Source: Bacteroidota bacterium
GTDB taxonomy: Bacteria; Bacteroidota; Rhodothermia; Rhodothermales; UBA10348
Length of the DNA stretch: 64,000 nucleotides
Assembly (NCBI GenBank): GCA_029262775.1
Contig: JAJCYR010000042.1
Location: 22,812-86,811 of the forward strand
Direction: 5' to 3'
The notes below the pieces were generated by a model. That model worked only from the letters and a program-made list of their open reading frames with translations, did no database searches and was not told the origin of the DNA. Made by a program: the position numbers and the translations under genes. Positions 26,133 through 36,214 of this stretch are shown in pieces; position 1 is the stretch's first letter, and the number at the start of each line of letters is the position of its first letter.

Positions 26133-28961
26133 CTACCTCGACAAATACAGATTCCGCATTTCGAAGGGCTTCTTGAACGCCTCGTCGTCGAAGTCATCGA
26201 TGAAGGCAATGGCTTCGCCCGTTGATTTCATTTCGGGACCGAGCTCCTTTCGGACTTCCGGAAATTTGTCCCACGAGAAGACAGGCTCCTTGACGGCGTA
26301 GCCCGTCAGCGACGACTCGAGCAGCCCCGCCTCCCGGAACTCGTCGAGTTTACGGCCCAGCATGACCTTCGTGGCAATGTTGGAAATCGGAATGCCCATG
26401 GCTTTCGCAAGAAACGGTACGGTGCGGGAGGCGCGCGGGTTGGCCTCGATCACAAACACGTCCTCGCCTTTTACCACCATCTGCACGTTTACGAGCCCCA
26501 GTACGTCCATACGGAGCGCAATCTGCCGCACGTAGGACCGCACCTTTTCCTGTACCGCATCCGAGAGCGAGTAGGGCGGCACAACGGCCGTCGAGTCGCC
26601 CGAGTGGACACCCGCCGGCTCAATGTGCTGCATGATCCCGGCCACCCACACGTCTTCCCCGTCGCAGATGGCGTCGACATCGAGCTCGATTCCGTTTTCC
26701 AGAAAAAGGTCGAGCAGGATCACGTTTTTGGGCAGGAGTTTCCAGATCTGCCCCACATATTTTTCCACCTCTTCCTTATTGATGGCAATACGCATGCCCT
26801 GACCGCCGAGCACGTAACTCGGGCGTACGAGCAGCGGATAGCCAATCTGTTCGGCCGATTCAATGGCCTCGCGCGGCGTGCGGGCGCGGCCATAGGGTGG
26901 ATACGGGATGTTGAGTTCCTTGAGGAGGTCTGAAAACTGCCCCCGATCTTCGGCAAGGTCCATGTTGGCGTAGGACGTCCCAATAATTTCGACGCCCGAG
27001 CCGGCAAATCGGGCGGCCAGTTTGAGCGCCGTCTGCCCCCCGAGCTGCACGATCACGCCCTTCGGCTTTTCGTGCTCAATGATGTCAAGCACGCGCTCCC
27101 AGAAAACCGGCTCAAAATAGAGCTTGTCGGCCACGTCGAAGTCGGTCGATACCGTCTCCGGGTTGCAGTTCACCATGATGGCCTCGAAGCCCATTTCCTT
27201 GGCCGCCAGCACCCCGTGGACACACGAATAATCGAACTCAATTCCCTGCCCGATCCGGTTGGGGCCGCTTCCCAGGATCAGGATTTTTTCGCGGTCAGAG
27301 ACGGGGCTCTCCGAGTGCGTCTCGTAGGACGAATAGAAATAGGGCGTCTGCGCTGGGAATTCCCCGGCGCACGTATCGACCAGCAAAAAAGAGGGTTTCA
27401 GGCCGAGCGACAGCCGGTGGGCGCGCACCTCGTCTTCGGCTGCGTCGTCCGCGACGAGCCAGGCAATCTGCACGTCCGAGAACCCGTTCCGCTTTACGAG
27501 GCGCATGAGGTCCACATCGACCTGCGACAACATAAAGCCCGAGAGCCGCTCCTCGATGGCCACGATATCCTGGATCTGGTACAGGAACCAGGGATCGACA
27601 CGCGACACGTCGGCCACTTCTTCGACGCTCGCGCCCATGCGGAAGGCATTGCGAATCTGTAGCGTCCGGTCCCAATAGGATTTGCGCAGGCGGTTCCGGA
27701 TTTCGAGCCGGCTTGCTTCCTCGCGGTCGGCGCCGAGTCCCGAATACCCGTTTTCAAGGCTCTGCCACGCTTTCTGGAGACTTTCGTTGAACGTGCGCCC
27801 AATGGCCATGACTTCGCCAACGGCCTTCATCTGGGTCGTGAGCTCCTCGTCCACGCCCTCGAATTTCTCGAAGTTGAAGCGCGGTATTTTGGTGACCACA
27901 TAGTCAATACTGGGCTCGAAGCAGGCGCTCGTCGTTCCCGTCACCTCGTTGGGCAGCTCGTCGAGCGTGTAGCCAACTGCCAGGCGGGCGGCGACCTTCG
28001 CAATCGGATAACCGGTCGCTTTCGATGCAAGCGCCGAGGAGCGCGACACGCGCGGGTTGATTTCAATGGCAATCATGCGCCCCGTGGCCGGCTCGAGCGC
28101 AAACTGCACATTGCAGCCGCCGGCGAACGTGCCAATGGAGCGCATCATGCGGATGGCCGCGTCGCGCATGATCTGGAACTGCTTGTCGGTCAGCGTCTGG
28201 CTCGGCGCGACGGTCACCGAGTCGCCCGTATGCACGCCCATCGGATCGACGTTCTCGATGGTACATATTATAATGACATTGTCGTTCGCATCGCGCAGAA
28301 GCTCGAGTTCAAACTCCTTCCAGCCGACCAGACATTCCTCGATCAGCACCTCGTGCACGGGCGAGAGCTCCAGGCCGCGCATGACCTTCTTGTCGAATTC
28401 GCCGGGCGCCCAGACAATGCCGCCCCCACTACCGCCGAGCGTGAACGACGGCCGGATCACAACGGGCAGTCCACCAAGCTCCTGCGTGATTTCCTTGGCC
28501 TCCAGGAGGCTCTTGGCCACGCGCGATCGGGCCTGGTCCACGCCGATTTTCTCCATCAGGTCGCGAAACTGCTGCCGGTCCTCGGTGATGTTGATGGCAT
28601 CGATATCCACCCCGATCACCTCGACACCCATTTTTTCCCAGTACCCCTTGGCGTGCAGTTCATTGGCCAGATTGAGCGCCGTCTGGCCGCCCATGGTCGG
28701 GAGCACCGCATCGGGCCGCTCAATTTCAACGATTTCCCTGATGGATGCGGGCGTGAGTGCCTGTAGATAGATCTTGTCTGCCGTGACAGGATCGGTCATG
28801 ATGGTCGCCGGATTCGAATTGACCAGTACCACCTCGTAGCCCTCGTCACGGAGTGCGCGCGCGGCCTGGCTCCCCGAGTAGTCGAATTCGCAGGCCTGCC
28901 CAATGATGATGGGCCCCGATCCAATGAGCAGTATTTTTTTTATGTCTTCTCTTTTGGGCAT
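26133..28961 (-). CDS. carB: Carbamoyl-phosphate synthase large subunit, lacking C-terminal MGS-like domain
   Basis: [58 protein letters not shown]; two ATP-grasp halves; ends ...[37 protein letters not shown]. Confidence 0.96.
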   Translation of the reverse strand: MPKREDIKKILLIGSGPIIIGQACEFDYSGSQAARALRDEGYEVVLVNSNPATIMTDPVTADKIYLQALTPASIREIVEIERPDAVLPTMGGQTALNLANELHAKGYWEKMGVEVIGVDIDAINITEDRQQFRDLMEKIGVDQARSRVAKSLLEAKEITQELGGLPVVIRPSFTLGGSGGGIVWAPGEFDKKVMRGLELSPVHEVLIEECLVGWKEFELELLRDANDNVIIICTIENVDPMGVHTGDSVTVAPSQTLTDKQFQIMRDAAIRMMRSIGTFAGGCNVQFALEPATGRMIAIEINPRVSRSSALASKATGYPIAKVAARLAVGYTLDELPNEVTGTTSACFEPSIDYVVTKIPRFNFEKFEGVDEELTTQMKAVGEVMAIGRTFNESLQKAWQSLENGYSGLGADREEASRLEIRNRLRKSYWDRTLQIRNAFRMGASVEEVADVSRVDPWFLYQIQDIVAIEERLSGFMLSQVDVDLMRLVKRNGFSDVQIAWLVADDAAEDEVRAHRLSLGLKPSFLLVDTCAGEFPAQTPYFYSSYETHSESPVSDREKILILGSGPNRIGQGIEFDYSCVHGVLAAKEMGFEAIMVNCNPETVSTDFDVADKLYFEPVFWERVLDIIEHEKPKGVIVQLGGQTALKLAARFAGSGVEIIGTSYANMDLAEDRGQFSDLLKELNIPYPPYGRARTPREAIESAEQIGYPLLVRPSYVLGGQGMRIAINKEEVEKYVGQIWKLLPKNVILLDLFLENGIELDVDAICDGEDVWVAGIMQHIEPAGVHSGDSTAVVPPYSLSDAVQEKVRSYVRQIALRMDVLGLVNVQMVVKGEDVFVIEANPRASRTVPFLAKAMGIPISNIATKVMLGRKLDEFREAGLLESSLTGYAVKEPVFSWDKFPEVRKELGPEMKSTGEAIAFIDDFDDEAFKKPFEMRNLYLSR

Positions 28962-28974
28962 ATGGGTCGACGGC

Positions 28975-30099
28975 TCAGATTCGGCTGGGGTTCATGGACA
29001 TGGCGGTGACAAATTCGTCGAACAGGTACTGGCTGTCGTGCGGCCCGGGCGATGCCTCAGGGTGGTACTGCACCGAAAACCCGTTGAAGGCGTGGTAGCG
29101 CAGGCCTTCGACCGTGCGGTCGTTCAAATTCACGTGCGTCAGCTCGGCCACGCCCTCCCTGAGGCCCTCCGGGCTCACAGCGAACCCGTGATTCTGGGTC
29201 GATACTTCGACCGCGCCCGTCCGCAGATTCTGCACCGGATGGTTGGCGCCGCGATGGCCCACATGCATCTTGTATACGTCGAGCCCGGCGGCGAGCGACA
29301 TCAGCTGATGCCCCAGACAGATCCCGAAAAGAGGAATACCGAGCGTCATGGCGCCCCGTACCATCTCAATCTCGTCCGGCATGGAGCGGGGGTCTCCAGG
29401 ACCATTCGAGAAGAAAATCCCATCTGGGCTCCATGTGTTGACAAGCGCCAGGTCGGTGCCCGCCGGAAAGACCTGCACGGTGCACCCGCGGGTCTTCAGG
29501 GAGCGCAGGATGTTGCGCTTCACGCCGTAGTCGTAGACGGCTATTCTCGGGCCATCGGCCTCGCACCAGGAGTAGGCTTCCTTCGTGGTGACCCGCGAGG
29601 CCAGCTCCAGGCCCTCCATCGAGGGCCAGCGGCGCGCCTTTTCAATGAGCGATTCGTTCTCGAGATCGACCGCTGAAATCACGGCGTTCATGACCCCCTT
29701 CTCCCGGATGTGGAGCACGAGGGCGCGCGTATCGACCCCCGAAATGCCTACGAGTCTGTGCTGGACCATGAAGTCCTCCAGAGACCCGTCGGCCAGGGCG
29801 TTGGAGTAGCGCCGCGAGAAGGCCCGCACGACGAGGCCTGCCACCATGGGCTCGTCGGCCTCCATGTCCACGTCGGCCGTGCCGTAGTTGCCGATGTGCG
29901 GATAGGTCATCATCATGATCTGCCCGTGGTAGGACGGGTCGGTGAAAATTTCCTGGTACCCGGTCATCGCGGTATTGAAGCAGAGCTCGCCACCGGTTTC
30001 CCCGCGGTACCCGACGGCTTCGCCCTCGACGACGAGGCCGTCCTCCAGGGCCAGTTTGCAGGGTTGAAACATGTCCGTGGGAAGGTTTTGCTGAATCAT
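28975..30099 (-). CDS. carA: Carbamoyl-phosphate synthase small subunit
   Basis: [47 protein letters not shown]...[20 protein letters not shown]; start 30099 or 30072. Confidence 0.95.
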   Translation of the reverse strand: MIQQNLPTDMFQPCKLALEDGLVVEGEAVGYRGETGGELCFNTAMTGYQEIFTDPSYHGQIMMMTYPHIGNYGTADVDMEADEPMVAGLVVRAFSRRYSNALADGSLEDFMVQHRLVGISGVDTRALVLHIREKGVMNAVISAVDLENESLIEKARRWPSMEGLELASRVTTKEAYSWCEADGPRIAVYDYGVKRNILRSLKTRGCTVQVFPAGTDLALVNTWSPDGIFFSNGPGDPRSMPDEIEMVRGAMTLGIPLFGICLGHQLMSLAAGLDVYKMHVGHRGANHPVQNLRTGAVEVSTQNHGFAVSPEGLREGVAELTHVNLNDRTVEGLRYHAFNGFSVQYHPEASPGPHDSQYLFDEFVTAMSMNPSRI

Positions 30100-30117
30100 G
30101 GGATTACGTGTGGCTGC

Positions 30118-30146
30118 AAAAAAAAACCTCCCCGTAACCGGGAAGG
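30118..30146 (-). promoter_or_regulatory. Intrinsic terminator/attenuator in carAB 5' leader
   Basis: Minus strand CCTTCCCG-GTTA-CGGGGAGG followed by nine T, ending 19 nt before the first carA ATG; no upstream minus-strand gene to terminate. Confidence 0.65.
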
Positions 30147-30152
30147 TCGTCA

Positions 30153-30191
30153 CTATGGCGTCCAGAAAGAGGGCGTGGCGGCAAGGCGCAT
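30153..30191 (-). other. Candidate 12-aa leader peptide ORF upstream of carA attenuator
   Basis: ATG CGC CTT GCC GCC ACG CCC TCT TTC TGG ACG CCA TAG = MRLAATPSFWTP*, ends just before the hairpin. Confidence 0.3.
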
Positions 30192-30317
30192 GGGGCGTTT
30201 TTGTTTCGGATAAAATACGGCTTCGGTCGCTCGCGGACAAGTCACCGCGCCGATCGCCGCCGTGGCAAAAGGCGTCCCCACCGAACCCGCTACGCACCAT
30301 GACGTTAACAGGCCATT

Positions 30318-31004
30318 GTGGATAATTTCGATCAAAATAGCCAGCGCCTGAGGCGCTACCCTGGGCATATCATGGTCGGGCTTGCGGCCGCATTGCTGCT
30401 CGCGAACCTTGTAGTCCGGTTCTGGCCCAACCACTGGGGCGGCAACGATCCGCGGCTTTTCGACATGTCGGCGCGCGAGGAAATCCAGCTGGAGGAAATC
30501 CAGCAGACCATGCAGGAAAAGCGGCGCCCTCCACCGCCGAGGCCCATTGTGCCCGTCATCATCCCCAACGACGACGAGCTCGAAATCGTGGAGCTCGACC
30601 TGGACAACAACATGCTGGCTGTCGAGGACCCGGGAACGGACAAGGAGATCAAAGACGGCGCCGACGAGAGAGATCAGTCGAGTGCGCGCGCCGATCGGGG
30701 CCCCCAGCCCCGCCGCATCGTGGAGCCCACCTATCCCCGCGCGGCCGACCGCCGCAATATCCGGGCGGAGATCGTGCTGCGTGTACTGGTCAACAGCCGC
30801 GGCCGGGTCGATAACGTGGAGATCGCCGAGCGGTGGCTGCTCGAAAAAGATACAGCGCGGCGCATTGAGGCCGTCAGCGAAGTGGGCTACGGCATTGAAG
30901 AAGCGGCCGTGGAAACGGCCCGACAGTGGATGTTCTCCCCGGCGCGCGAAAACGGCGAGCTGGTTACGAGTTATACTACCATCGCCATCCGCTTCGGCGT
31001 GTGA
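30318..31004 (+). CDS. TonB-family energy transducer
   Basis: N-terminal TM, EEIQQTMQEKRRPPPPRPIVP, C-terminal AEIVLRVLVNSRGRVDNVEIAERW...AVETARQWMFSPARENGELVTSYTTIAIRFGV. Confidence 0.82.
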   Translation: MDNFDQNSQRLRRYPGHIMVGLAAALLLANLVVRFWPNHWGGNDPRLFDMSAREEIQLEEIQQTMQEKRRPPPPRPIVPVIIPNDDELEIVELDLDNNMLAVEDPGTDKEIKDGADERDQSSARADRGPQPRRIVEPTYPRAADRRNIRAEIVLRVLVNSRGRVDNVEIAERWLLEKDTARRIEAVSEVGYGIEEAAVETARQWMFSPARENGELVTSYTTIAIRFGV

Positions 31005-31151
31005 CCGAGGAGCTGCCCTGCTGCCCTGCCGCCCTGCTGCCCTGAAATTTTTTCGCGCGCCGTGTAACGCTGTTAAGGCACGCGTCACTGAACGGGACAA
31101 GACCACCAGTTGGTCATCTCGAGACAAGACATTCATCAGCAAGAGGATACC

Positions 31152-31568
31152 ATGAAGACAATTTTTTCACTGATGCTTGCCGCATTCCTGTTCGTCGGGT
31201 TTACGTCTGAAAAGACGAGCCAGGTAACAGTCAAGGGCAAGCTCATTGACACCAAGTGTTACGGCATGATGCATGAGAATCACACCAATGACCACATGGT
31301 CAAAAAGGGTGACAAGATGATGAAAATGCCGAGCTGCGCCACAGCCTGCGCATCGATGGGCATTCCTGCCGGCGTTCTGGAAGGCGGCAAGAAGGACGGT
31401 AACGTTCACGTCGTAATTGCACCCGCCGGCGTATTCGCAGAGCACATGGACAAGGAAGTTCGCATCACTGGCGAAGCACCTTATGCAGGTGCCATCATGC
31501 CCGGCAAAGTCGAAGTCAAAAACGACAAGGGCAAGTGGGTAGAAGTTGATGTTGCCACAATGATGTAA
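31152..31568 (+). CDS. Secreted Cys-rich protein, CATACA motif (paralog 1)
   Basis: Signal peptide; VTVKGKLIDTKCYGMMHENHTNDHM...MPSCATACASMGIPAGVLEGGKKDGNVHVV. Confidence 0.65.
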   Translation: MKTIFSLMLAAFLFVGFTSEKTSQVTVKGKLIDTKCYGMMHENHTNDHMVKKGDKMMKMPSCATACASMGIPAGVLEGGKKDGNVHVVIAPAGVFAEHMDKEVRITGEAPYAGAIMPGKVEVKNDKGKWVEVDVATMM

Positions 31569-31570
31569 GC

Positions 31571-32056
31571 GTGAGCAATTTAAACGCTTCTTTGGCCCAG
31601 GCGCAGTCGGGTTCCGTACAGAACTACGGGTTTATGCTCGGCTGCGCCCTTCTGGGCCTTTTTCTATTTTCGGGCTGCCAGTCAGGCGGTCCATCTCCCG
31701 CTGAGGAGCCTGCCCCCGTGTACGAGCAGGGGCAATCCATCAGCATGGAAGGAATACTGATTGACACCCGCTGCTACCCGCTCAACATGGATATCAACCG
31801 CGGCATGGACCACGAACGCCCGGAAGGGTTCGTCAAGGCCTGCGCCACGGCCTGCGCCATGCAGGGTTTTCCGGTCGCCATCCTGCGCGGTGGCGAGCCT
31901 GACGGCGAAGTCTGGGTGCTCATGACGGTGCCCGCCGTCCTGGCCGACTACATGGCCGAGCAGATCCGCGTCCAGGGAACGGTCCGGTCTACCGGCGTGC
32001 TCATACCCGAGCGGGTTGAAACGTTATCCGAAGGAGAATGGCTTACCGTCCTGTAA
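31571..32056 (+). CDS. Lipoprotein paralog of preceding gene, CATACA motif (paralog 2)
   Basis: Lipobox LFSGC; ISMEGILIDTRCYPLNMDINRGMDHERPEGFVKACATACAMQGFPVAILRGGEPDGEVWVL. Confidence 0.65.
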   Translation: MSNLNASLAQAQSGSVQNYGFMLGCALLGLFLFSGCQSGGPSPAEEPAPVYEQGQSISMEGILIDTRCYPLNMDINRGMDHERPEGFVKACATACAMQGFPVAILRGGEPDGEVWVLMTVPAVLADYMAEQIRVQGTVRSTGVLIPERVETLSEGEWLTVL

Positions 32057-32892
32057 TGAATTCCTACCGGTCTCTGACCCTGCTCGCCGCACTCGTTCTT
32101 TTCGCTGGATGCGGCGCATCGACAGAAACCGACTCGTTGCGCCCATCTGAACCATCGGAAGGGGGCTCGGCGTCTACACAGGCCGCGCCGGCCGATACGT
32201 TCCATTTTGACGCCTTCGCCCGCGTTCGAAGCATTACCCCGAGCGGATCCCATGCCGTGCTGGAGCATGGCAATATTGAGGGCTTCATGGATGCCATGAC
32301 CATGCCCTTCGAACTCGATCGCCCGGAGCTCGCCGAAGAGGTTTCGCCCGGCGACTCCGTACATTTCGACATCCGCGTCGTCGGAAATGTCGTGAAAATC
32401 ATCGATTTCACGCCGGCCGATGCCTACGAGCCCACAACGTCGGACGCATCGGGCACGGGCGGCGCGCGGAAGGGTCTCGGCCAGGCCATCCCATTTGAAC
32501 TCACCGCGCTCGACGGCACCACGCTCTCGCTTGGGGACCTCGCTGGCAAGGTGGTTGTACTCAACTTCTGGGCCACCTGGTGCGGGCCCTGCCGCGAGGA
32601 AATCCCTGAATTCAACCGTCTCCAGGCCGAATATGGTGCCCGGGGCGTCCAGTTCGTGGGCGTAGCGCTCGACGAGGAAGGGCAGTCGATTGTGGAGCCG
32701 TTCGCCGAAGAGCTGTCCATTGCCTACCCGACGCTGCTCGACGACGGCAAGGTGTCCGAAGCCTACAAGGGGCACTATGTGGTGCCGACGACCTATCTGA
32801 TTGACCGTGAAGGTGTCATTCGCCGGCGCTACATCGGGGCCGTCACGTTCGAGACCATGATTCCCATTCTCGACGAACTGACAGCGGGTTGA
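32056..32892 (+). CDS. Lipoprotein fusing a CusF-like copper-binding domain to a TlpA-type thioredoxin
   Basis: Lipobox [50 protein letters not shown] (CusF-like) + [27 protein letters not shown]...[11 protein letters not shown] (TlpA, CGPC). Confidence 0.85.
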   Translation: MNSYRSLTLLAALVLFAGCGASTETDSLRPSEPSEGGSASTQAAPADTFHFDAFARVRSITPSGSHAVLEHGNIEGFMDAMTMPFELDRPELAEEVSPGDSVHFDIRVVGNVVKIIDFTPADAYEPTTSDASGTGGARKGLGQAIPFELTALDGTTLSLGDLAGKVVVLNFWATWCGPCREEIPEFNRLQAEYGARGVQFVGVALDEEGQSIVEPFAEELSIAYPTLLDDGKVSEAYKGHYVVPTTYLIDREGVIRRRYIGAVTFETMIPILDELTAG

Positions 32893-32916
32893 AAAGGCCT
32901 GCGGCCTGTTGCCCGT

Positions 32917-34188
32917 CTACTGGATACTGAAGCGCGTGAACCCCTGACTCCCGCGCGTAAACCAGCGCACAACATAATTTCCAACGGGCAGGTCCGATAC
33001 ATCCCAGATTTCAGCGTCCGACACGCGCCCGCGACGGAGGGTCTCATTCCCTCTTCCCAGGATGCTGATGAATGCCCGGGCGCGCTCGGGCAGCAGCAGA
33101 ACCAGCTTTTTCTCGGCCTCAAGCGGAATCACGTCCAGGGCTGTGGATGCGTCTGCGATGGCCGCGCGCCACGGCGCGTCGTCCGTGCGCCAGGGTGCAA
33201 TGGACGAGCGCGTTAAGACATCTGGATTGGTATAGGCTCCCCTGAGGGCCGCCACGCGGATGTCCCGGATCTGATCGTCGGCCCACATGGAGTACCACGC
33301 CCAGCGCTCGCCGCGCGCGCGCATGGCTGTTGGATCGGGCAGCCGGTCCGTCTCGGTCACGGCAAAAGGTTTTGCGGTGCCGAACGTCCGCCGGAGATCG
33401 GCCCACGCCCGGTAGGTCCTGGCATCGGCTCCGTAGAGATCTACACCAATCACATCCACCACATCGTGACCCGGATACCAACCGGAATCCCGGTGCGTAT
33501 AGACCCAGATCAGGTGGTCGAGTCCGTGATGTACGGTCAGCCGGTCGTACATGAGCCGCCACAGCGCGCGGTACATATCCGGGCCACCCTTCCCCCACCA
33601 GAACCACCCACCCCAGCCCTCATGCAGGGGCCGCCAGAATACGGGTACGCCCGCGTCGCGAAACGTATGTAGCTGAACGGCTATGGCATCGATGTCCCGC
33701 ATCAGGGCAGCCCGCTCCGCCGATTCCGGCTCCTCGACCGCCGCCCGCACATCGAACGAGGAGGCATCGGTATAGAATCCGCGCCACCATTCGCGACCAC
33801 CGTCATTGTAGAGGAACATGGGAGCATTCCAGTGCCAGGACAGCGATACGAACGCATCGTCGCCCGCCCATCGAATCCAGGATTCCACCTGTCCCCACGG
33901 CCGCGAGCCGTGCTCCAGGCGCGAGGGAGAGTAGTCCATGAGGTCAAAACTGCCCATCGCCGGCTCCCGGTCCGTAACCAGACTCACATAGATGATATCG
34001 TCCAGGTCCTGCTGGGCCATGAGCACCTCCGAACGCGTGGTGTCGGTTACCAGGCGGAACGCACGTTCGGCCGCCGGGTGCGGATCAGGGTGTGACAGCG
34101 CCCATTCCTGCCTATCGGATGCCGGTAGCCCCACCTGGGCGCTGGCGGGCAGACCGAGTTGAAGCACAGCGAGCACGACGAGCAACAT
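32917..34188 (-). CDS. Glycoside hydrolase family 26-like (beta-mannanase-type) secreted protein
   Basis: Signal peptide; LSWHWNAP; FWRPLHEGWGGWFWWG (acid/base Glu); LIWVYTHRDSGWYPGHDVVDVIGVDLYG; FAVTETDR (nucleophile Glu). Confidence 0.82.
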   Translation of the reverse strand: MLLVVLAVLQLGLPASAQVGLPASDRQEWALSHPDPHPAAERAFRLVTDTTRSEVLMAQQDLDDIIYVSLVTDREPAMGSFDLMDYSPSRLEHGSRPWGQVESWIRWAGDDAFVSLSWHWNAPMFLYNDGGREWWRGFYTDASSFDVRAAVEEPESAERAALMRDIDAIAVQLHTFRDAGVPVFWRPLHEGWGGWFWWGKGGPDMYRALWRLMYDRLTVHHGLDHLIWVYTHRDSGWYPGHDVVDVIGVDLYGADARTYRAWADLRRTFGTAKPFAVTETDRLPDPTAMRARGERWAWYSMWADDQIRDIRVAALRGAYTNPDVLTRSSIAPWRTDDAPWRAAIADASTALDVIPLEAEKKLVLLLPERARAFISILGRGNETLRRGRVSDAEIWDVSDLPVGNYVVRWFTRGSQGFTRFSIQ

Positions 34189-34258
34189 GTGGAAATCAGG
34201 AGGCTGGAAAGATGAATCGGCGGAAATATCGTATCCTCTCTACCCGAAACTGCCACCA

Positions 34259-34849
34259 ATGGTTGCGATGACTGACGTCAGACTGCGCCCCCGGTTCGAA
34301 TTTGTCACGCCCGTCGAGCCAAACGACGTGCTGAGACGCCTCCAGCGGGTGCTGGGCGGCGGCACGGGTACCCGCCAGGCACCTGGCGGCGCGTGCACCG
34401 CCACCGGCCGCGTATTCGCGTCGTCTGCGGTCCTGAAAATCCCGAGCGACCAGGTTCATTTCTGGTCTCCCCAACTGGAGATTTCGGTCGATCCCCACCT
34501 GCCCGAAGGCTCCGTGGTGCGTGGACTTTTTGGGCCGCGCCCGGCCATCTGGAGCCTGTTTGTAGCGCTCTATGTGGGCATTGCCTTCGCGGGTGGCATG
34601 GGTGTCATTTACGGCTATGCCCAGTGGAGTCTGGGGGCCGCGGGGCACGCTCTATGGAGCGGCCCCGCGGCCCTTGCAGCCTCCCTGCTGGTCTATCTGG
34701 TCGCGCGACACGGTCGCCAACTGGGCATGCAGCAGATGCGGCAACTCAGAGCGGCGCTGGACGAGGCGCTCGCTGGCGACGACATACCCGCGGAAGGGGT
34801 ACACCATCTGCGCCCTCGGGAAGATTCGAACTTCCGACACCCGGTTTAG
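34259..34849 (+). CDS. Conserved two-TM hypothetical protein; 3' end overlaps antisense tRNA-Arg
   Basis: DVRLRPRFEFVTPVEPNDVLRRL...KIPSDQVHFWSPQLEISVDPHLPEGSVVRGLFGPRPAIWSLFVALYVG...; last residues from antisense tRNA. Confidence 0.6.
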   Translation: MVAMTDVRLRPRFEFVTPVEPNDVLRRLQRVLGGGTGTRQAPGGACTATGRVFASSAVLKIPSDQVHFWSPQLEISVDPHLPEGSVVRGLFGPRPAIWSLFVALYVGIAFAGGMGVIYGYAQWSLGAAGHALWSGPAALAASLLVYLVARHGRQLGMQQMRQLRAALDEALAGDDIPAEGVHHLRPREDSNFRHPV

Positions 34850-34883
34850 GAAACCGGTGCTCTATCCCCTGAGCTACGAGGGC
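34811..34883 (-). tRNA. tRNA-Arg (anticodon CCT)
   Basis: GCCCTCG TA GCTC AGGGGATA GAGC A CCGGT TTCCTAA ACCGG GTGTC GGAAG TTCGAAT CTTCC CGAGGGC; full cloverleaf. Confidence 0.96.
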
Positions 34884-34984
34884 GTTTTCCCGGCCGAGCA
34901 GGCACCCGGCACCCGGCCACGCTGCGCCGGGCTCCAGTTTCCTGGCTCGGGGCGTAAAATACACCATCAGAAATCAATGAACGC

Positions 34985-36163
34985 ATGAACGCCATGAACA
35001 TCCAAAAACTGCGCGATGACACGCCCGGGTGCGCGCATGTGGTGCATTTGAATAATGCGGGGGCGGGGCTCATGCCCCGCCCCGTACTCCAAGCTGTTAC
35101 GGAGCATCTGGAGATGGAGGCGAGGCTCGGCGGGTACGAAGCCGCTGCCCTGGCCGAGCCTGCACTCGCGGCGACCTACCAGGCGCTCGCCGACCTCGTG
35201 GGCGCACGGCCCGACGAGGTCGCCCTCGTCGAAAACGCCACGAAGGCCTGGGGCACCGTGTTCTACGGCATGCCGTTTCAGCGTGGCGACAACGTCATCA
35301 CGACACACGCGTCCTACGCATCCAATTACCTGGCCATGCTGCAGCTGCGCCAACAGCTCGGAATTGAGATTGTGGTCGCGCCCTCGGACGGCGAGGGGCA
35401 GGTCGATGTAGATGCCCTCGAGGACTGCATCGACCAGAAAACACGGCTCATCTGTTTGACGCACATTCCGACCAACTCCGGGCTCGTCAATCCGGCGGCC
35501 GACGTCGGACGCGTAGCGCGGCGGCACGGCGTTCCGTTCCTCGTCGATGCATGCCAGTCGGCCGGGCAGGTGGATATGGATATGGACGCCATCGGGTGCG
35601 ATTTCCTGTCGGGGACGGGGCGCAAGTACCTGCGTGGGCCGCGCGGAACGGGTTTCCTGGTGGTGCGTCGGGAGCGGATGGACCTTATCCGGCCGCCTAC
35701 AATCGATCTGCGGGCGGCTGACTGGACGGCGACAAATGCCTTCGAATTGCAGGACACGGCGCGGCGCTTCGAGTCCTGGGAAGGGTATGTGGCCGGAAAA
35801 ATCGGTCTGGGCGTGGCCGTCCGGTACGCACTCGATTTGGGTATGAAGCGTGTAGAGGGGCGGATTGCGATGCTGGGCGCTGCACTTCGCGAGCGGCTGC
35901 AGGCACAGCGGGGTATCACGGTGCACGATATTGGGCGGCAGAAAGGGGGCATTGTGACGTTTTCTCACGCCGTGGTGGGCGCCGACGCACTCAAAAAGGG
36001 CCTCGCTGCCGAGCGCATCAACGTGCACACGTCAGGTCCCGAGTGGTCGCGCCTTGACGCCGAGGCCCGGAATTTGCCACTCATGGTGCGGGCATCGGTC
36101 CATGTCTACAATACGGAGGAGGAATTGGACCGGTGTGTGGAGGCGATTGGGAGGATTTGTTGA
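34985..36163 (+). CDS. Aminotransferase class V-fold PLP enzyme
   Basis: VVHLNNAGAGLMPRPVLQAVTEHLEMEARLGGYEA...VPFLVDACQSAGQVDMDMDAIGCDFLSGTGRKYLRGPRGTGFL. Confidence 0.88.
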   Translation: MNAMNIQKLRDDTPGCAHVVHLNNAGAGLMPRPVLQAVTEHLEMEARLGGYEAAALAEPALAATYQALADLVGARPDEVALVENATKAWGTVFYGMPFQRGDNVITTHASYASNYLAMLQLRQQLGIEIVVAPSDGEGQVDVDALEDCIDQKTRLICLTHIPTNSGLVNPAADVGRVARRHGVPFLVDACQSAGQVDMDMDAIGCDFLSGTGRKYLRGPRGTGFLVVRRERMDLIRPPTIDLRAADWTATNAFELQDTARRFESWEGYVAGKIGLGVAVRYALDLGMKRVEGRIAMLGAALRERLQAQRGITVHDIGRQKGGIVTFSHAVVGADALKKGLAAERINVHTSGPEWSRLDAEARNLPLMVRASVHVYNTEEELDRCVEAIGRIC

Positions 36164-36214
36164 CGGATCGGTCCCCGCCCGCTACATTTCGGTTTCACCC
36201 GCAACCGGCCTGCC

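Noticed and set aside
31010-31045. CTGCCCTG short tandem repeat after the TonB gene
   Set aside because: Short simple-sequence repeat with no evident hairpin or gene context.
30153-31142. 329-aa minus-strand ORF opposite the TonB gene, reaching the carA leader
   Set aside because: Antisense to a clear TonB-family gene; only its last 12 codons are considered, as a separate short leader ORF.
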